DNA of 64,000 nucleotides from Flavobacteriales bacterium UBA6057 (GTDB taxonomy: Bacteria; Bacteroidota; Bacteroidia; Flavobacteriales_G; Salibacteraceae): contig DIYJ01000012.1 in the NCBI GenBank assembly GCA_002428995.1, positions 24,255-88,254 of the forward strand, given 5' to 3'. A model generated the notes under the pieces. That model saw nothing but the letters and a program-made list of their open reading frames with translations. It was not told the origin of the DNA and ran no database searches. Each line of letters begins with the position of its first letter. Within the stretch, counting starts at the first letter, position 1. The position numbers were made by a program, and so were the translations under genes. Positions 26,554-33,757 of this stretch are shown here, piece by piece.

Positions 26554-26624
26554 TCTACAGCTGCAGCCACGTCTTTGGAATTCCATCACCCCATCAGCGA
26601 TAAATTCTAAGACACACTATGAGC

Positions 26625-26653
26625 AAAAAAGCCCGGTAGATCCGGGCTTTTTT
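26625..26653. terminator. Bidirectional Rho-independent terminator
   Basis: AAAAAAGCCCGG/CCGGGCTTTTTT with a 5-base loop (TAGAT) forms a perfect stem with A- and T-tracts on both sides. It serves the peptide gene ending at 26553 and the convergent gene ending at 26679. Confidence 0.85.
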
Positions 26654-26678
26654 GATTGAATAGGGTTCAAACCCGTAG

Positions 26679-27764
26679 TTACACTTCCAGGTCTGTTCCA
26701 GTCTTGGGCACCTTAGGCAAGTCATCGTGGATGCGAATGTTCTGGAATGGAGCTGTTTCCCGCAGTGCTACGGTATCGGCTTTGGTGTCCGCCAGGAACA
26801 CTACTTCCTTTCCGTTGCAAAAGCTGTCGTTGTGGATGGTGCATTCGTCTACCGCCAGCGCATAGCCTTGATCAGATGGAATCTCAAAAACGGTGAAGCG
26901 ATACTCGGGATTCTCCTTCTTGCCGGCAATGAGCTTGCAACCGTCCTCATCGCAGATGTAGTCCAGCCGCTGCTCGTTGAGCTGTTCTCCGTTTTCGGGG
27001 ATCACACGGCCCAGAAGTACGCGGCAAATGTTAGAGTCTTCCTCCCCTGCGCGAGGATTGGGAAACCAGATGTGTGGAAACGGATGGTGCTCTACAAAGA
27101 GGCCTCCGCCTCCCCAGTCTTGCATCACATAGTCCTGAATGTAGCCCGGCAACGAGGTGTCGTATTCCATTCCGAAGATCTCTTTATCGTAGCCCATGTA
27201 GAAAGGCTCGTTGGGTTGAAGCAGAATCGCACCGTAGTAAGCAGTGATGTCGGCAAACTTCGGGTGATCCCAGCGCACGACTGGAAAGTTGATGAACGAC
27301 TCATTGACGAACAGTGATCCCGTTCCGCCAAACACATTGGCCGAAGCTCCAACGGTGGGCACTCCTCCACCATCTTTACCGCTCACCCACTTGGCGTGCA
27401 CTTTAGAGCAATGCTCCGGTTCCGGGGCTCGTGCATGGGCCTTCAGTTCTTTCAACCGATGCAGCAAGTGCTTGGAGCGATCTTCCACGGGTTCGTGAGA
27501 GATGTAGTTGACCGTTTGCTCTGCATCGATCTTCAGGCTTACCGTGTCGTGAATGCCGATGGGACCAAAAATGCCCATGGTGGTCATCTGCGGAATGCCG
27601 GCAGCATCCGATCGGATCACCACAGCCGCATTCAAAAAGTCGAAGTACTTCTCAAGCGTATCGTGCGCGACCTGATCCCGGCAATACTTCCAGCGCGGTT
27701 CCTGAAGCAGCTCTTCACGTTCCTTGGGGGTGTAGTGTTTGTTCTTTTTTCGGACAGAACTCAT
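26679..27764 (-). CDS. Conserved-looking protein of unknown function
   Basis: 361 aa, soluble, no signal peptide, ATG start and normal codon use for the region, so it is surely a gene. It is rich in aromatic, His and Gly residues; notable segments are YYGAILLQPNEPFYMGY, MQDWGGGGLFVEHHPFPHIW and ALAVDECTIHNDSFCNG. The HH-x-x-x-H cluster (about 235-240) and the beta-rich content would fit a cupin-like metal enzyme, but no diagnostic motif was recognised. Five or more cysteines are scattered along the chain. It is monocistronic, bounded by terminators and by the divergent structured gap at 27765-28021. Confidence 0.6.
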   Translation of the reverse strand: MSSVRKKNKHYTPKEREELLQEPRWKYCRDQVAHDTLEKYFDFLNAAVVIRSDAAGIPQMTTMGIFGPIGIHDTVSLKIDAEQTVNYISHEPVEDRSKHLLHRLKELKAHARAPEPEHCSKVHAKWVSGKDGGGVPTVGASANVFGGTGSLFVNESFINFPVVRWDHPKFADITAYYGAILLQPNEPFYMGYDKEIFGMEYDTSLPGYIQDYVMQDWGGGGLFVEHHPFPHIWFPNPRAGEEDSNICRVLLGRVIPENGEQLNEQRLDYICDEDGCKLIAGKKENPEYRFTVFEIPSDQGYALAVDECTIHNDSFCNGKEVVFLADTKADTVALRETAPFQNIRIHDDLPKVPKTGTDLEV

Positions 27765-27889
27765 AATGATAGAGGGTTATTGGTTTGATTCTGCCAAAGT
27801 AGAGATACACTGCGTTTGTGCACCAGCGTATAACTACCTGATTTTGATTTCCAATGGAATAAACCAGATGATATTTTCAGGCTTTTGGA

Positions 27890-27957
27890 AAAAGCAGGGT
27901 GATTACGATAGATGGTGCTCCCCTCATGAACACCTTCTGTCCATAATCACCTGCTTC
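27890..27957 (-). terminator. Terminator-like long hairpin downstream of the lectin-like gene
   Basis: AAGCAG(G)GTGATTA (27892-27905) pairs with TAATCACCTGCTT (27945-27957), with an inner GGTG/CACC pair in the loop. Read on the minus strand the stem ends GCTTTTT, placing a terminator 65-130 bp after the stop of the gene at 28022. Confidence 0.5.
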
Positions 27958-28021
27958 TTTTGTGTTGGTTCGCGCAGCCCTTAACCTCTGTTGGCTGAGC
28001 CGAGATTAAGCGCAGGAGTTA

Positions 28022-29002
28022 CTATCCAACCGGAGTACCCCAGGTGAACCAGATGCCATCCTTGCCAATTCCATTCCAGGACACCAATAAGTGATCGCTT
28101 GTTGCTGCAGCACCTGGCGAAGAATCATTTGCACCGAACAACTCACCACTTTCGCTTTTCACTTTAGCCTGTGGTACCCATTGGTTGGTGTCTGCATCAT
28201 AAAAGGAATACCATAGGGAGTCCATGGTAATTCCATTCCATGTCATGAAAAGCGTGTTAGGCAGCGTCACCAGGGCCGGTGATTTAACCAGGTTGAAGGC
28301 GATGCTCTCGTTGCCTATGGCTTTTTGTGCTACTGACCAGTTCTGATCCAGTAGCTTCTGATTCATGGCAGAGTACCAAATACCATCGTTGGCTTGTCCA
28401 TTCCAGGCGAGAAAGGGAGCGTCTTTAACGCTAGCCACTGCAGGTGAGGATTGAAGGTGAAATGAGTCTCCATCAGATGTTTCAGCCTTGATTTGTGAAG
28501 CCCACTCCTTGGTACCTGTCTTGTAGGTCGAATACCAGATGCCATCATTGCCGCTTCCACTCCATGCCATTAAGAGTGTGCCGTTTACCACGGTAGCATA
28601 GGGTGAATCCTGAGTGCTGAATGGAATGCCGTCCTGGCCGCTGGCCTTAACCTGGTTTGACCAGGAGTTAGCTGCGATATCGTAAAACGAATAGTAAATG
28701 GCGTCACTGTCCTTTCCTTTCCAGCACATGAAGAGTTGCTGATCGTCAATGTTGGTGATGGAAGGGGCGGTGTGGTCGGCTTCGAATGAAGTCCCATTGG
28801 ACCCCTTTACTTGTGTCTGTGGGTTCCAGATCGGTTTGTTCGCTTCAATGGAGGCAAACCAGATGTAGGTTCCACTGAGGCCAGTCCAGGCCATGTAGGC
28901 CGTGTTGCCCACTGCAGTTAAACTTGGAGAGCCCTGAATTCCAAACTTTTGGCCGTTGCTGTCAAATGCGTTCACTTGATCTGACCAATTAACACTTTGC
29001 AT
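28022..29002 (-). CDS. Six-repeat beta-propeller lectin-like protein
   Basis: 326 aa from the ATG at 29002 (MQSVNWSDQV); the upstream in-frame extension is Arg-rich and unlike the repeats. The whole protein is six repeats of about 53-55 residues. Each starts W-x-x-Q-x-K/N, has a G-x-x-F step, then S-P-x-x and a core of M/L-x-W-x-G-x-x-x-D-G/S-I/L-W-Y-S. Each repeat would form one blade of a propeller, as in PLL/AOL-type lectins, which bind fucose or related sugars between blades. No signal peptide or sorting tail is seen, so it is cytosolic or leaves by another route. The sugar specificity is not known. Confidence 0.65.
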   Translation of the reverse strand: MQSVNWSDQVNAFDSNGQKFGIQGSPSLTAVGNTAYMAWTGLSGTYIWFASIEANKPIWNPQTQVKGSNGTSFEADHTAPSITNIDDQQLFMCWKGKDSDAIYYSFYDIAANSWSNQVKASGQDGIPFSTQDSPYATVVNGTLLMAWSGSGNDGIWYSTYKTGTKEWASQIKAETSDGDSFHLQSSPAVASVKDAPFLAWNGQANDGIWYSAMNQKLLDQNWSVAQKAIGNESIAFNLVKSPALVTLPNTLFMTWNGITMDSLWYSFYDADTNQWVPQAKVKSESGELFGANDSSPGAAATSDHLLVSWNGIGKDGIWFTWGTPVG

Positions 29003-29281
29003 GTCTAAATGAGTTTTGATGTTTGTTTGCCTACTCTGTGTGTGGGTTTTCGGCATCCCCCGGCTTTTAGAAAGCCGATGTCCAGCGCTGGTTTGCTTTC
29101 TGTTTGATGGGGCTAAACTAACTGGCCATCGCTGGTTGAGCAGACGTATTAATGCTCGGATGTAGAAATCGCGTAGAACTACCCGCCTGCGGAATCGGGC
29201 TCTGGAAAGGGGGCATCTCCTTCTCAACGCATGAAGGCATCTAAAAACTCAGGATGTAAGTGTCTCTGGGAATACCAGCGA

Positions 29282-29815
29282 TCAGGGTCGAAGCTCAATC
29301 CAGTCAACTTCCAGGCGAAAGTTCTCTGGTTTGTAATTCGCAATAAGGATAGTGACTTCCTCAAACACTTCACCCTCGAACTTGGGCAAGTCCAGCTTGC
29401 GGCCTCGAAAACTGGGATACAGGTCTGCCAGCGGAATCTCGATGGTTTGCCATTCCCCCGTGGTGGTAAACTTAGAAATGTAAGACTCGCGATCCCGGGT
29501 GCTCTTCCGAAGGCGAAACTGGTATTGCTTGCCATCACCCTTCACTCGCAATGCTACCTTCCTGTACTGCGAAACACCTTCTACCCTGCTGCTATGGCGC
29601 ATGGATGCAAAGCCACCGTTGTTTTCCAGGCTCACCGTGCCACTGAAAACTCCGTGGCCTTCTTCATTGACCTCCACCTTGGCAGAAGACATTCCACCCA
29701 TCACCACATCATTTACAATGTACCAGGATTGAGCTTCGGAGGTCTTTTCAAAGTTGAACACGGACATAGGAGCAGGATGGCTTAGTAGCAAGTGAGTGAG
29801 AATGTACAGGAGCAT
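29282..29815 (-). CDS. CIA30 family protein
   Basis: 177 aa matching the CIA30 (complex I intermediate-associated protein 30) family, a galactose-binding-like beta-sandwich also common in bacteria. Diagnostic segments are WYIVNDVVMGGMSSAK, GVFSGTVSLENNGGFAS, V-L-VKGDGKQYQFRLR and a terminal LEVDWIEL. The first 16 residues (LLYILTHLLLSHPAP) could be a short signal peptide; starting at Met17 would make a cytosolic protein. The bacterial function is not established. The 279 bp between this gene and the lectin start show no other signal. Confidence 0.85.
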   Translation of the reverse strand: MLLYILTHLLLSHPAPMSVFNFEKTSEAQSWYIVNDVVMGGMSSAKVEVNEEGHGVFSGTVSLENNGGFASMRHSSRVEGVSQYRKVALRVKGDGKQYQFRLRKSTRDRESYISKFTTTGEWQTIEIPLADLYPSFRGRKLDLPKFEGEVFEEVTILIANYKPENFRLEVDWIELRP

Positions 29816-29981
29816 GCCGTATCATTTTGGAATACAGCAGGAAACAAGAAGGAAGTGGAAAAGGTTTTGGATTTCGTTCCAGACATTACGTGCCAAAGCG
29901 TCTTGTTAGATCGAGTCCATTTCCAAGAAATTGGTCAGGAGTTTCCCGGTAAATTCTATTTTATCGCGCTAAATCTGCCCT

Positions 29982-31916
29982 TTGGGAGACTTTTCGGACA
30001 TAGCGATTTACCTTATCGCCTTTATCTGGGTGATGTTTGCCTCCGCCTATGCATCCACCTTTTTTCAGCGCATCAAGCTGCCGCTGATTACGGGTTTTTT
30101 GGTGGCGGGGCTCATCTGTGGGCCTCACGTCCTGGCCTTTCTGCCTGCAGAATCCATCTCGGGGCTGAACTTCATTAATGACCTAAGCCTTGCTTTTATA
30201 GCGCTTGCGGCTGGCAATGAGCTCTTCCTGAAAGAGGTGCGTTCGCAGCTCAAGAGCATCGCCTGGAACGTATTTGGGCAGTTGGTAGTGACCTTCATTT
30301 TCAGCGCAGCGGCAGTCTACTGGTTGTCAGATTACATCCCTTTCATGCGTGAAATGCCTTCGCTCGTGAAGGTGGCGGTGGCCATTTTGGTGGCGACCAT
30401 CTTTGTGGCGCGCTCCCCTTCTTCTGCCATTGCGGTGATCAATGAAATGCGCGCTAAAGGGCCGTTTACACAAATGTCCATTGGGGTGACGGTGATCAAG
30501 GATGTATTGGTCATTCTGCTCTTTGCCATTTGCTTCTCTGTGGCGCGCACGCTGGTCTCAGGAAAGGATCTGGATCTCTCTGTGTTGCTGGTGTTGGTGG
30601 CTGAGTTGGCGGTAGCCATGGGTGTTGGTTATGCGCTGTTCAAAGCCATTCAACTGGTGTTTACCATTCGCTTTCCCTCCTTCGTAAAAGGAGTATTGGT
30701 TCTGGCTATGGGCTACGGGGTGTTTTACCTAAGTCACTGGACGGCAGAGGTAACAAAACCTTGGTTGGATAATGGCTTTCACTATGAGCCACTATTAGCT
30801 TGTATAGCAGCGAGTTTTCTGCTGACGAACTACAGTCGATTTAGAGCTGAGTTTACCACGTTCGTGGAGTATTTCGGGCTGCCGGTTTATGCGGCATTCT
30901 TCACATTAACGGGAGCTTCTCTCTCCATCGATGTACTGTGGAAAGTATGGATGGTGGCCCTCATTTTATTTGGGGTGCGCCTGGTCTCCCTCATCCTTGG
31001 ATCGGTGACGGGAGCTTCGCTTGCTGGAGATCCTCCGCTGTTTCGCAAGATTGGCTGGATGCCTTTTGTGACTCAGGCAGGTGTCGGGCTTGGATTAGCT
31101 ACCCAAGTGGCACTTGAGTTTCCGGCTTGGGGTACGGAGTTCGCTTCCATCATCGTGGCTGTGATTGTTTTGAACCAATTCCTGGGGCCGCCCCTCTTTA
31201 AATGGGCCTTGATCAAGGTGAAGGAAGCGCACCTGCCGGCCTCCTCGCCCGAATTTGACGGAACACGTGACGCTTTCATTTTTGGGACGGACCCGCAGGG
31301 ATGGACGCTCGCCCGCCAGTTGATGGCCCATAACTGGAATGCCGAAGTGGTAGGCAATCGCGGCCTCTTCCGGCCGGAAGACTCAAAGGATGTGGTTCAC
31401 CACCAGCTCAAGTCGCTCGACTTGGAAGCACTGGAGTCGATCAACATTCGCAAGGGGGATGCCGTGGTGCTGCTGCTGTCTGACGAAGAAAATCTGGAGC
31501 TGTGCAACACCATCCGAGAAAAGGTGGGCATCAAAGACATTGTGGTACGGCTCAACGAGCGCTCGAATTTCGATGCCTTCCACGAGCTGGGAGCGCTGAT
31601 TGTAGAGCCGAGCACGGCCACGGTAAGCCTGCTCGATCAGTTTGTCCGTTCTCCGGTCGCGGCTTCCCTCCTGCTGGGTACAGAAGATGCGCAGCAAACC
31701 ATGGATATTGAGGTTAGCGATGAAGAAATGCACGGCATGTTCATCCGCGACCTGCGCTTCCCTTCTGATACCATCATCCTGTCCGTAAAGCGCAAGGATG
31801 AGATCATCATCTCGCACGGTTACACGCGCCTTCGCCTCGGAGATATTGTATCTGTGGTAGGATCAAGTGAAAGCCTGGAGAAGATCCGATTGAGGTTTGA
31901 GTCTGTGAGGGAGTGA
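29982..31916 (+). CDS. CPA2-type cation:proton antiporter with RCK domain
   Basis: 644 aa. The first 410 residues hold about 11-13 membrane helices of a Na+/H+ exchanger domain (LPLITGFLVAGLICGPHVLAF, LAFIALAAGNELFLKEVR, FVARSPSSAIAVINEM, GLATQVALEFPAWG). A TrkA-N/RCK domain follows (about 420-560: DAFIFGTDPQGWTLARQL and LLLSDEENLELCNTIREK), then TrkA-C (about 565-640: MFIRDLRFPSDTIIL, RLRLGDIVSVVGSSE). This is the KefB/YbaL-like plan, moving K+ or Na+ against H+ under ligand control. The start is a TTG at 29982; an ATG at codon 18 would remove part of the first helix. Gene end is convergent with the isonitrile genes. Confidence 0.9.
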   Translation: MGDFSDIAIYLIAFIWVMFASAYASTFFQRIKLPLITGFLVAGLICGPHVLAFLPAESISGLNFINDLSLAFIALAAGNELFLKEVRSQLKSIAWNVFGQLVVTFIFSAAAVYWLSDYIPFMREMPSLVKVAVAILVATIFVARSPSSAIAVINEMRAKGPFTQMSIGVTVIKDVLVILLFAICFSVARTLVSGKDLDLSVLLVLVAELAVAMGVGYALFKAIQLVFTIRFPSFVKGVLVLAMGYGVFYLSHWTAEVTKPWLDNGFHYEPLLACIAASFLLTNYSRFRAEFTTFVEYFGLPVYAAFFTLTGASLSIDVLWKVWMVALILFGVRLVSLILGSVTGASLAGDPPLFRKIGWMPFVTQAGVGLGLATQVALEFPAWGTEFASIIVAVIVLNQFLGPPLFKWALIKVKEAHLPASSPEFDGTRDAFIFGTDPQGWTLARQLMAHNWNAEVVGNRGLFRPEDSKDVVHHQLKSLDLEALESINIRKGDAVVLLLSDEENLELCNTIREKVGIKDIVVRLNERSNFDAFHELGALIVEPSTATVSLLDQFVRSPVAASLLLGTEDAQQTMDIEVSDEEMHGMFIRDLRFPSDTIILSVKRKDEIIISHGYTRLRLGDIVSVVGSSESLEKIRLRFESVRE

Positions 31917-31947
31917 TTGAGCCTTCAGCTACTAGCTGATAGCCTTT

Positions 31948-33726
31948 TCACTGCAACAAACGAATAAAGGTGAGCGCTGCACTTACGGCCAGGCTTGTGT
32001 AGGCTCCAATCTTCAGCCATCGCGGCACTTTCATTCCGTTTTTCTTGAGGATGTCTGAAGCTTCCTTGGTATCCTTTTCTCGGATCTTCTTCAGGATCGT
32101 TCTGAACTCTTTGAGAATGATGATCCAGCCAATGGTGAAGATGGCAATCGACCCTGTGAGGAAGGAGTATGCGGGAGGCGCATAACTGAATAAATGCAGG
32201 AAGAGCAGCTGCAAGCCCAGTCCTGAGACCAGAATGCTCCACCATGCAAAGTGCATCGTTCGGTGCAAGCCCATCCAGATGACGATGGTGTTGAGTCCCA
32301 TGGCTTTGTCTTCCGGGTAATCCTCGGCAGTGTTGAGCAGAATGATCGCCATTTGATGCCATCCGTAGAGGGCAAACAAGAGCAGGTGCTTGATGCCGGG
32401 AAAGCCATTGGTGATGATGGCCGTGTAAAGCATGGGACCAAAAAAGATGATGCCCCACAGGCAGAGAAACTGCAAGGGGCCGCTGGATTTGAATTTGAGC
32501 GGAGGCAGTGAATACTGCAACCCAATGAAAGCCCCTATCAGTGTGAGCGGAATGAGGTACAGCTGGTTGGTATTGACGGCTACTAAGGCTGTAATAATCA
32601 TGGCGATGACCCCGGACAGCACCATCTGAATCATCACATTCCTTTTGCCCAGTTCGCGCACTGCGTTGGAGAGATGGCTTTTGTAAATGGCGTCCAGCTT
32701 ATAGTCAGAGTAGCAATTGATCATGTCGCCAATATTGAAAAGCAGCAAGACGGCCGCCATTCCCATCCAGAAGGTGGGCAGCGAAAGGTCTTTCAAAGTG
32801 GTGAGGCTTAGCAATACCGGGATCAGCAGAATGGGCAGCTCAGCTACAAAAAACTCCTTCCTGCGGATGGTGAGGCTGTTTTGAATGAACCGGCTGAGCT
32901 GAAATTCCTTCGGCCTGGGCAGCACGTTGACACGTTGAATGTGGCGCTCATTGGATTGGGTGAACGCCTCCCGGCCGTGAAGCAGTGTTTGATTGTCAGC
33001 CAACACAATGTCTCCGTCTTCCCATCGGTGGACATACAGAAATCGGGGATCGTAGAGCAGGCGCTGCATGTCCTGAATGAAGGTTTCCTGCTCTTCCGCC
33101 TGCATACCTTCCACCTTCACCTCGACTGGATTGAGATCGTCAACAGGTTCGGCATAGCGGAGCACGGGCTCTTCCAAAACAGGATGATTTTGCACCAGCG
33201 AGCGTTTGATTTCTCCTCCGTAATGCACCAATTTTTCAGTTGAGTCGCGGATTTGAATGTCCTTCCATGCTTTTCGGGTTTCCTCATCCTGTGCTTGCAG
33301 AAGCAGGCTGGAGTTGCAAAACGTGGTGCCGCCTCCCTCCTGCTGCGGTGGCGCCTTCAGGCATTGAAACAAAATCAGATGCGGCTCCTTTTTGATGAAG
33401 GCTCCATCCCAATGCATGGGTACGTCCCGATTGGTGTAGATGTAGTTTTCCGCATCGTGCTTTACAATCAACTCGTTGATGGCTCCAAAGGGCCACTGAA
33501 CGGGCTCTCCCAAGTCCTGGCCAAAGAGCGCAAAGTCTTGCTTAGGCATGAGTTGGAAGCCTCTGAACACCACAATCTTATGCTCTGCAACCAGGCGCTT
33601 CAGTTCCTCGGCTGGGTAGTCCTGAACTGAAGCTTCCCCGCCTTCTTTGGGTTTTATGAGTAAGCCGTAGGGTTTTAGTTCGGTATTTGAGTGCGTGGAG
33701 GTCACGGTTGGAAGATCAAGGATCAA
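31948..33726 (-). CDS. TauD/IsnB-type Fe(II)/2OG oxygenase fused to UbiA prenyltransferase
   Basis: 592 aa in one open frame. Residues 1-285 are a TauD-family oxygenase: iron ligands H105 and D107 in MHWDGAF and H250 in LLHGREAF, with R261/R265 placed to bind 2-oxoglutarate. Residues 290-592 are a UbiA membrane prenyltransferase with 7-9 helices and both Asp-rich motifs, NCYSDYKLD (337-345) and DYPEDKAMG (near 467-475). In isonitrile pathways the partner of the isonitrile synthase is a TauD-type IsnB/PvcB that decarboxylates or desaturates the product, and such a synthase is encoded 31 bp upstream. Fusion to UbiA suggests prenylation of the isonitrile product at the membrane. The start is not ATG: TTG at 33726 lies in a repeat, and GTG at 33705 is an alternative. 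Confidence 0.85.
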   Translation of the reverse strand: MILDLPTVTSTHSNTELKPYGLLIKPKEGGEASVQDYPAEELKRLVAEHKIVVFRGFQLMPKQDFALFGQDLGEPVQWPFGAINELIVKHDAENYIYTNRDVPMHWDGAFIKKEPHLILFQCLKAPPQQEGGGTTFCNSSLLLQAQDEETRKAWKDIQIRDSTEKLVHYGGEIKRSLVQNHPVLEEPVLRYAEPVDDLNPVEVKVEGMQAEEQETFIQDMQRLLYDPRFLYVHRWEDGDIVLADNQTLLHGREAFTQSNERHIQRVNVLPRPKEFQLSRFIQNSLTIRRKEFFVAELPILLIPVLLSLTTLKDLSLPTFWMGMAAVLLLFNIGDMINCYSDYKLDAIYKSHLSNAVRELGKRNVMIQMVLSGVIAMIITALVAVNTNQLYLIPLTLIGAFIGLQYSLPPLKFKSSGPLQFLCLWGIIFFGPMLYTAIITNGFPGIKHLLLFALYGWHQMAIILLNTAEDYPEDKAMGLNTIVIWMGLHRTMHFAWWSILVSGLGLQLLFLHLFSYAPPAYSFLTGSIAIFTIGWIIILKEFRTILKKIREKDTKEASDILKKNGMKVPRWLKIGAYTSLAVSAALTFIRLLQ

Positions 33727-33749
33727 GGATCAAGGATCAAGGATCAAAG
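33712..33749. repeat. Tandem heptamer (AAGGATC) repeat
   Basis: About five tandem copies of AAGGATC lie between the two isonitrile genes and overlap the putative TTG start of the downstream one. Shorter tracts of the same unit lie at about 39386-39413 and 57150-57182. Change in copy number here would alter the distance between the genes or the reading start. Confidence 0.7.
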
Positions 33750-33757
33750 TTGGAGGA

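Noticed and set aside
26660..26690. tRNA-like GGGTTCAAACCC element
   Set aside because: No acceptor stem or anticodon arm can be placed around it.
33712..33749. CRISPR array in the tandem heptamers, or in the octamer clusters of the dispersed repeats
   Set aside because: Units are 7-8 bp with no unique spacers and no cas genes.
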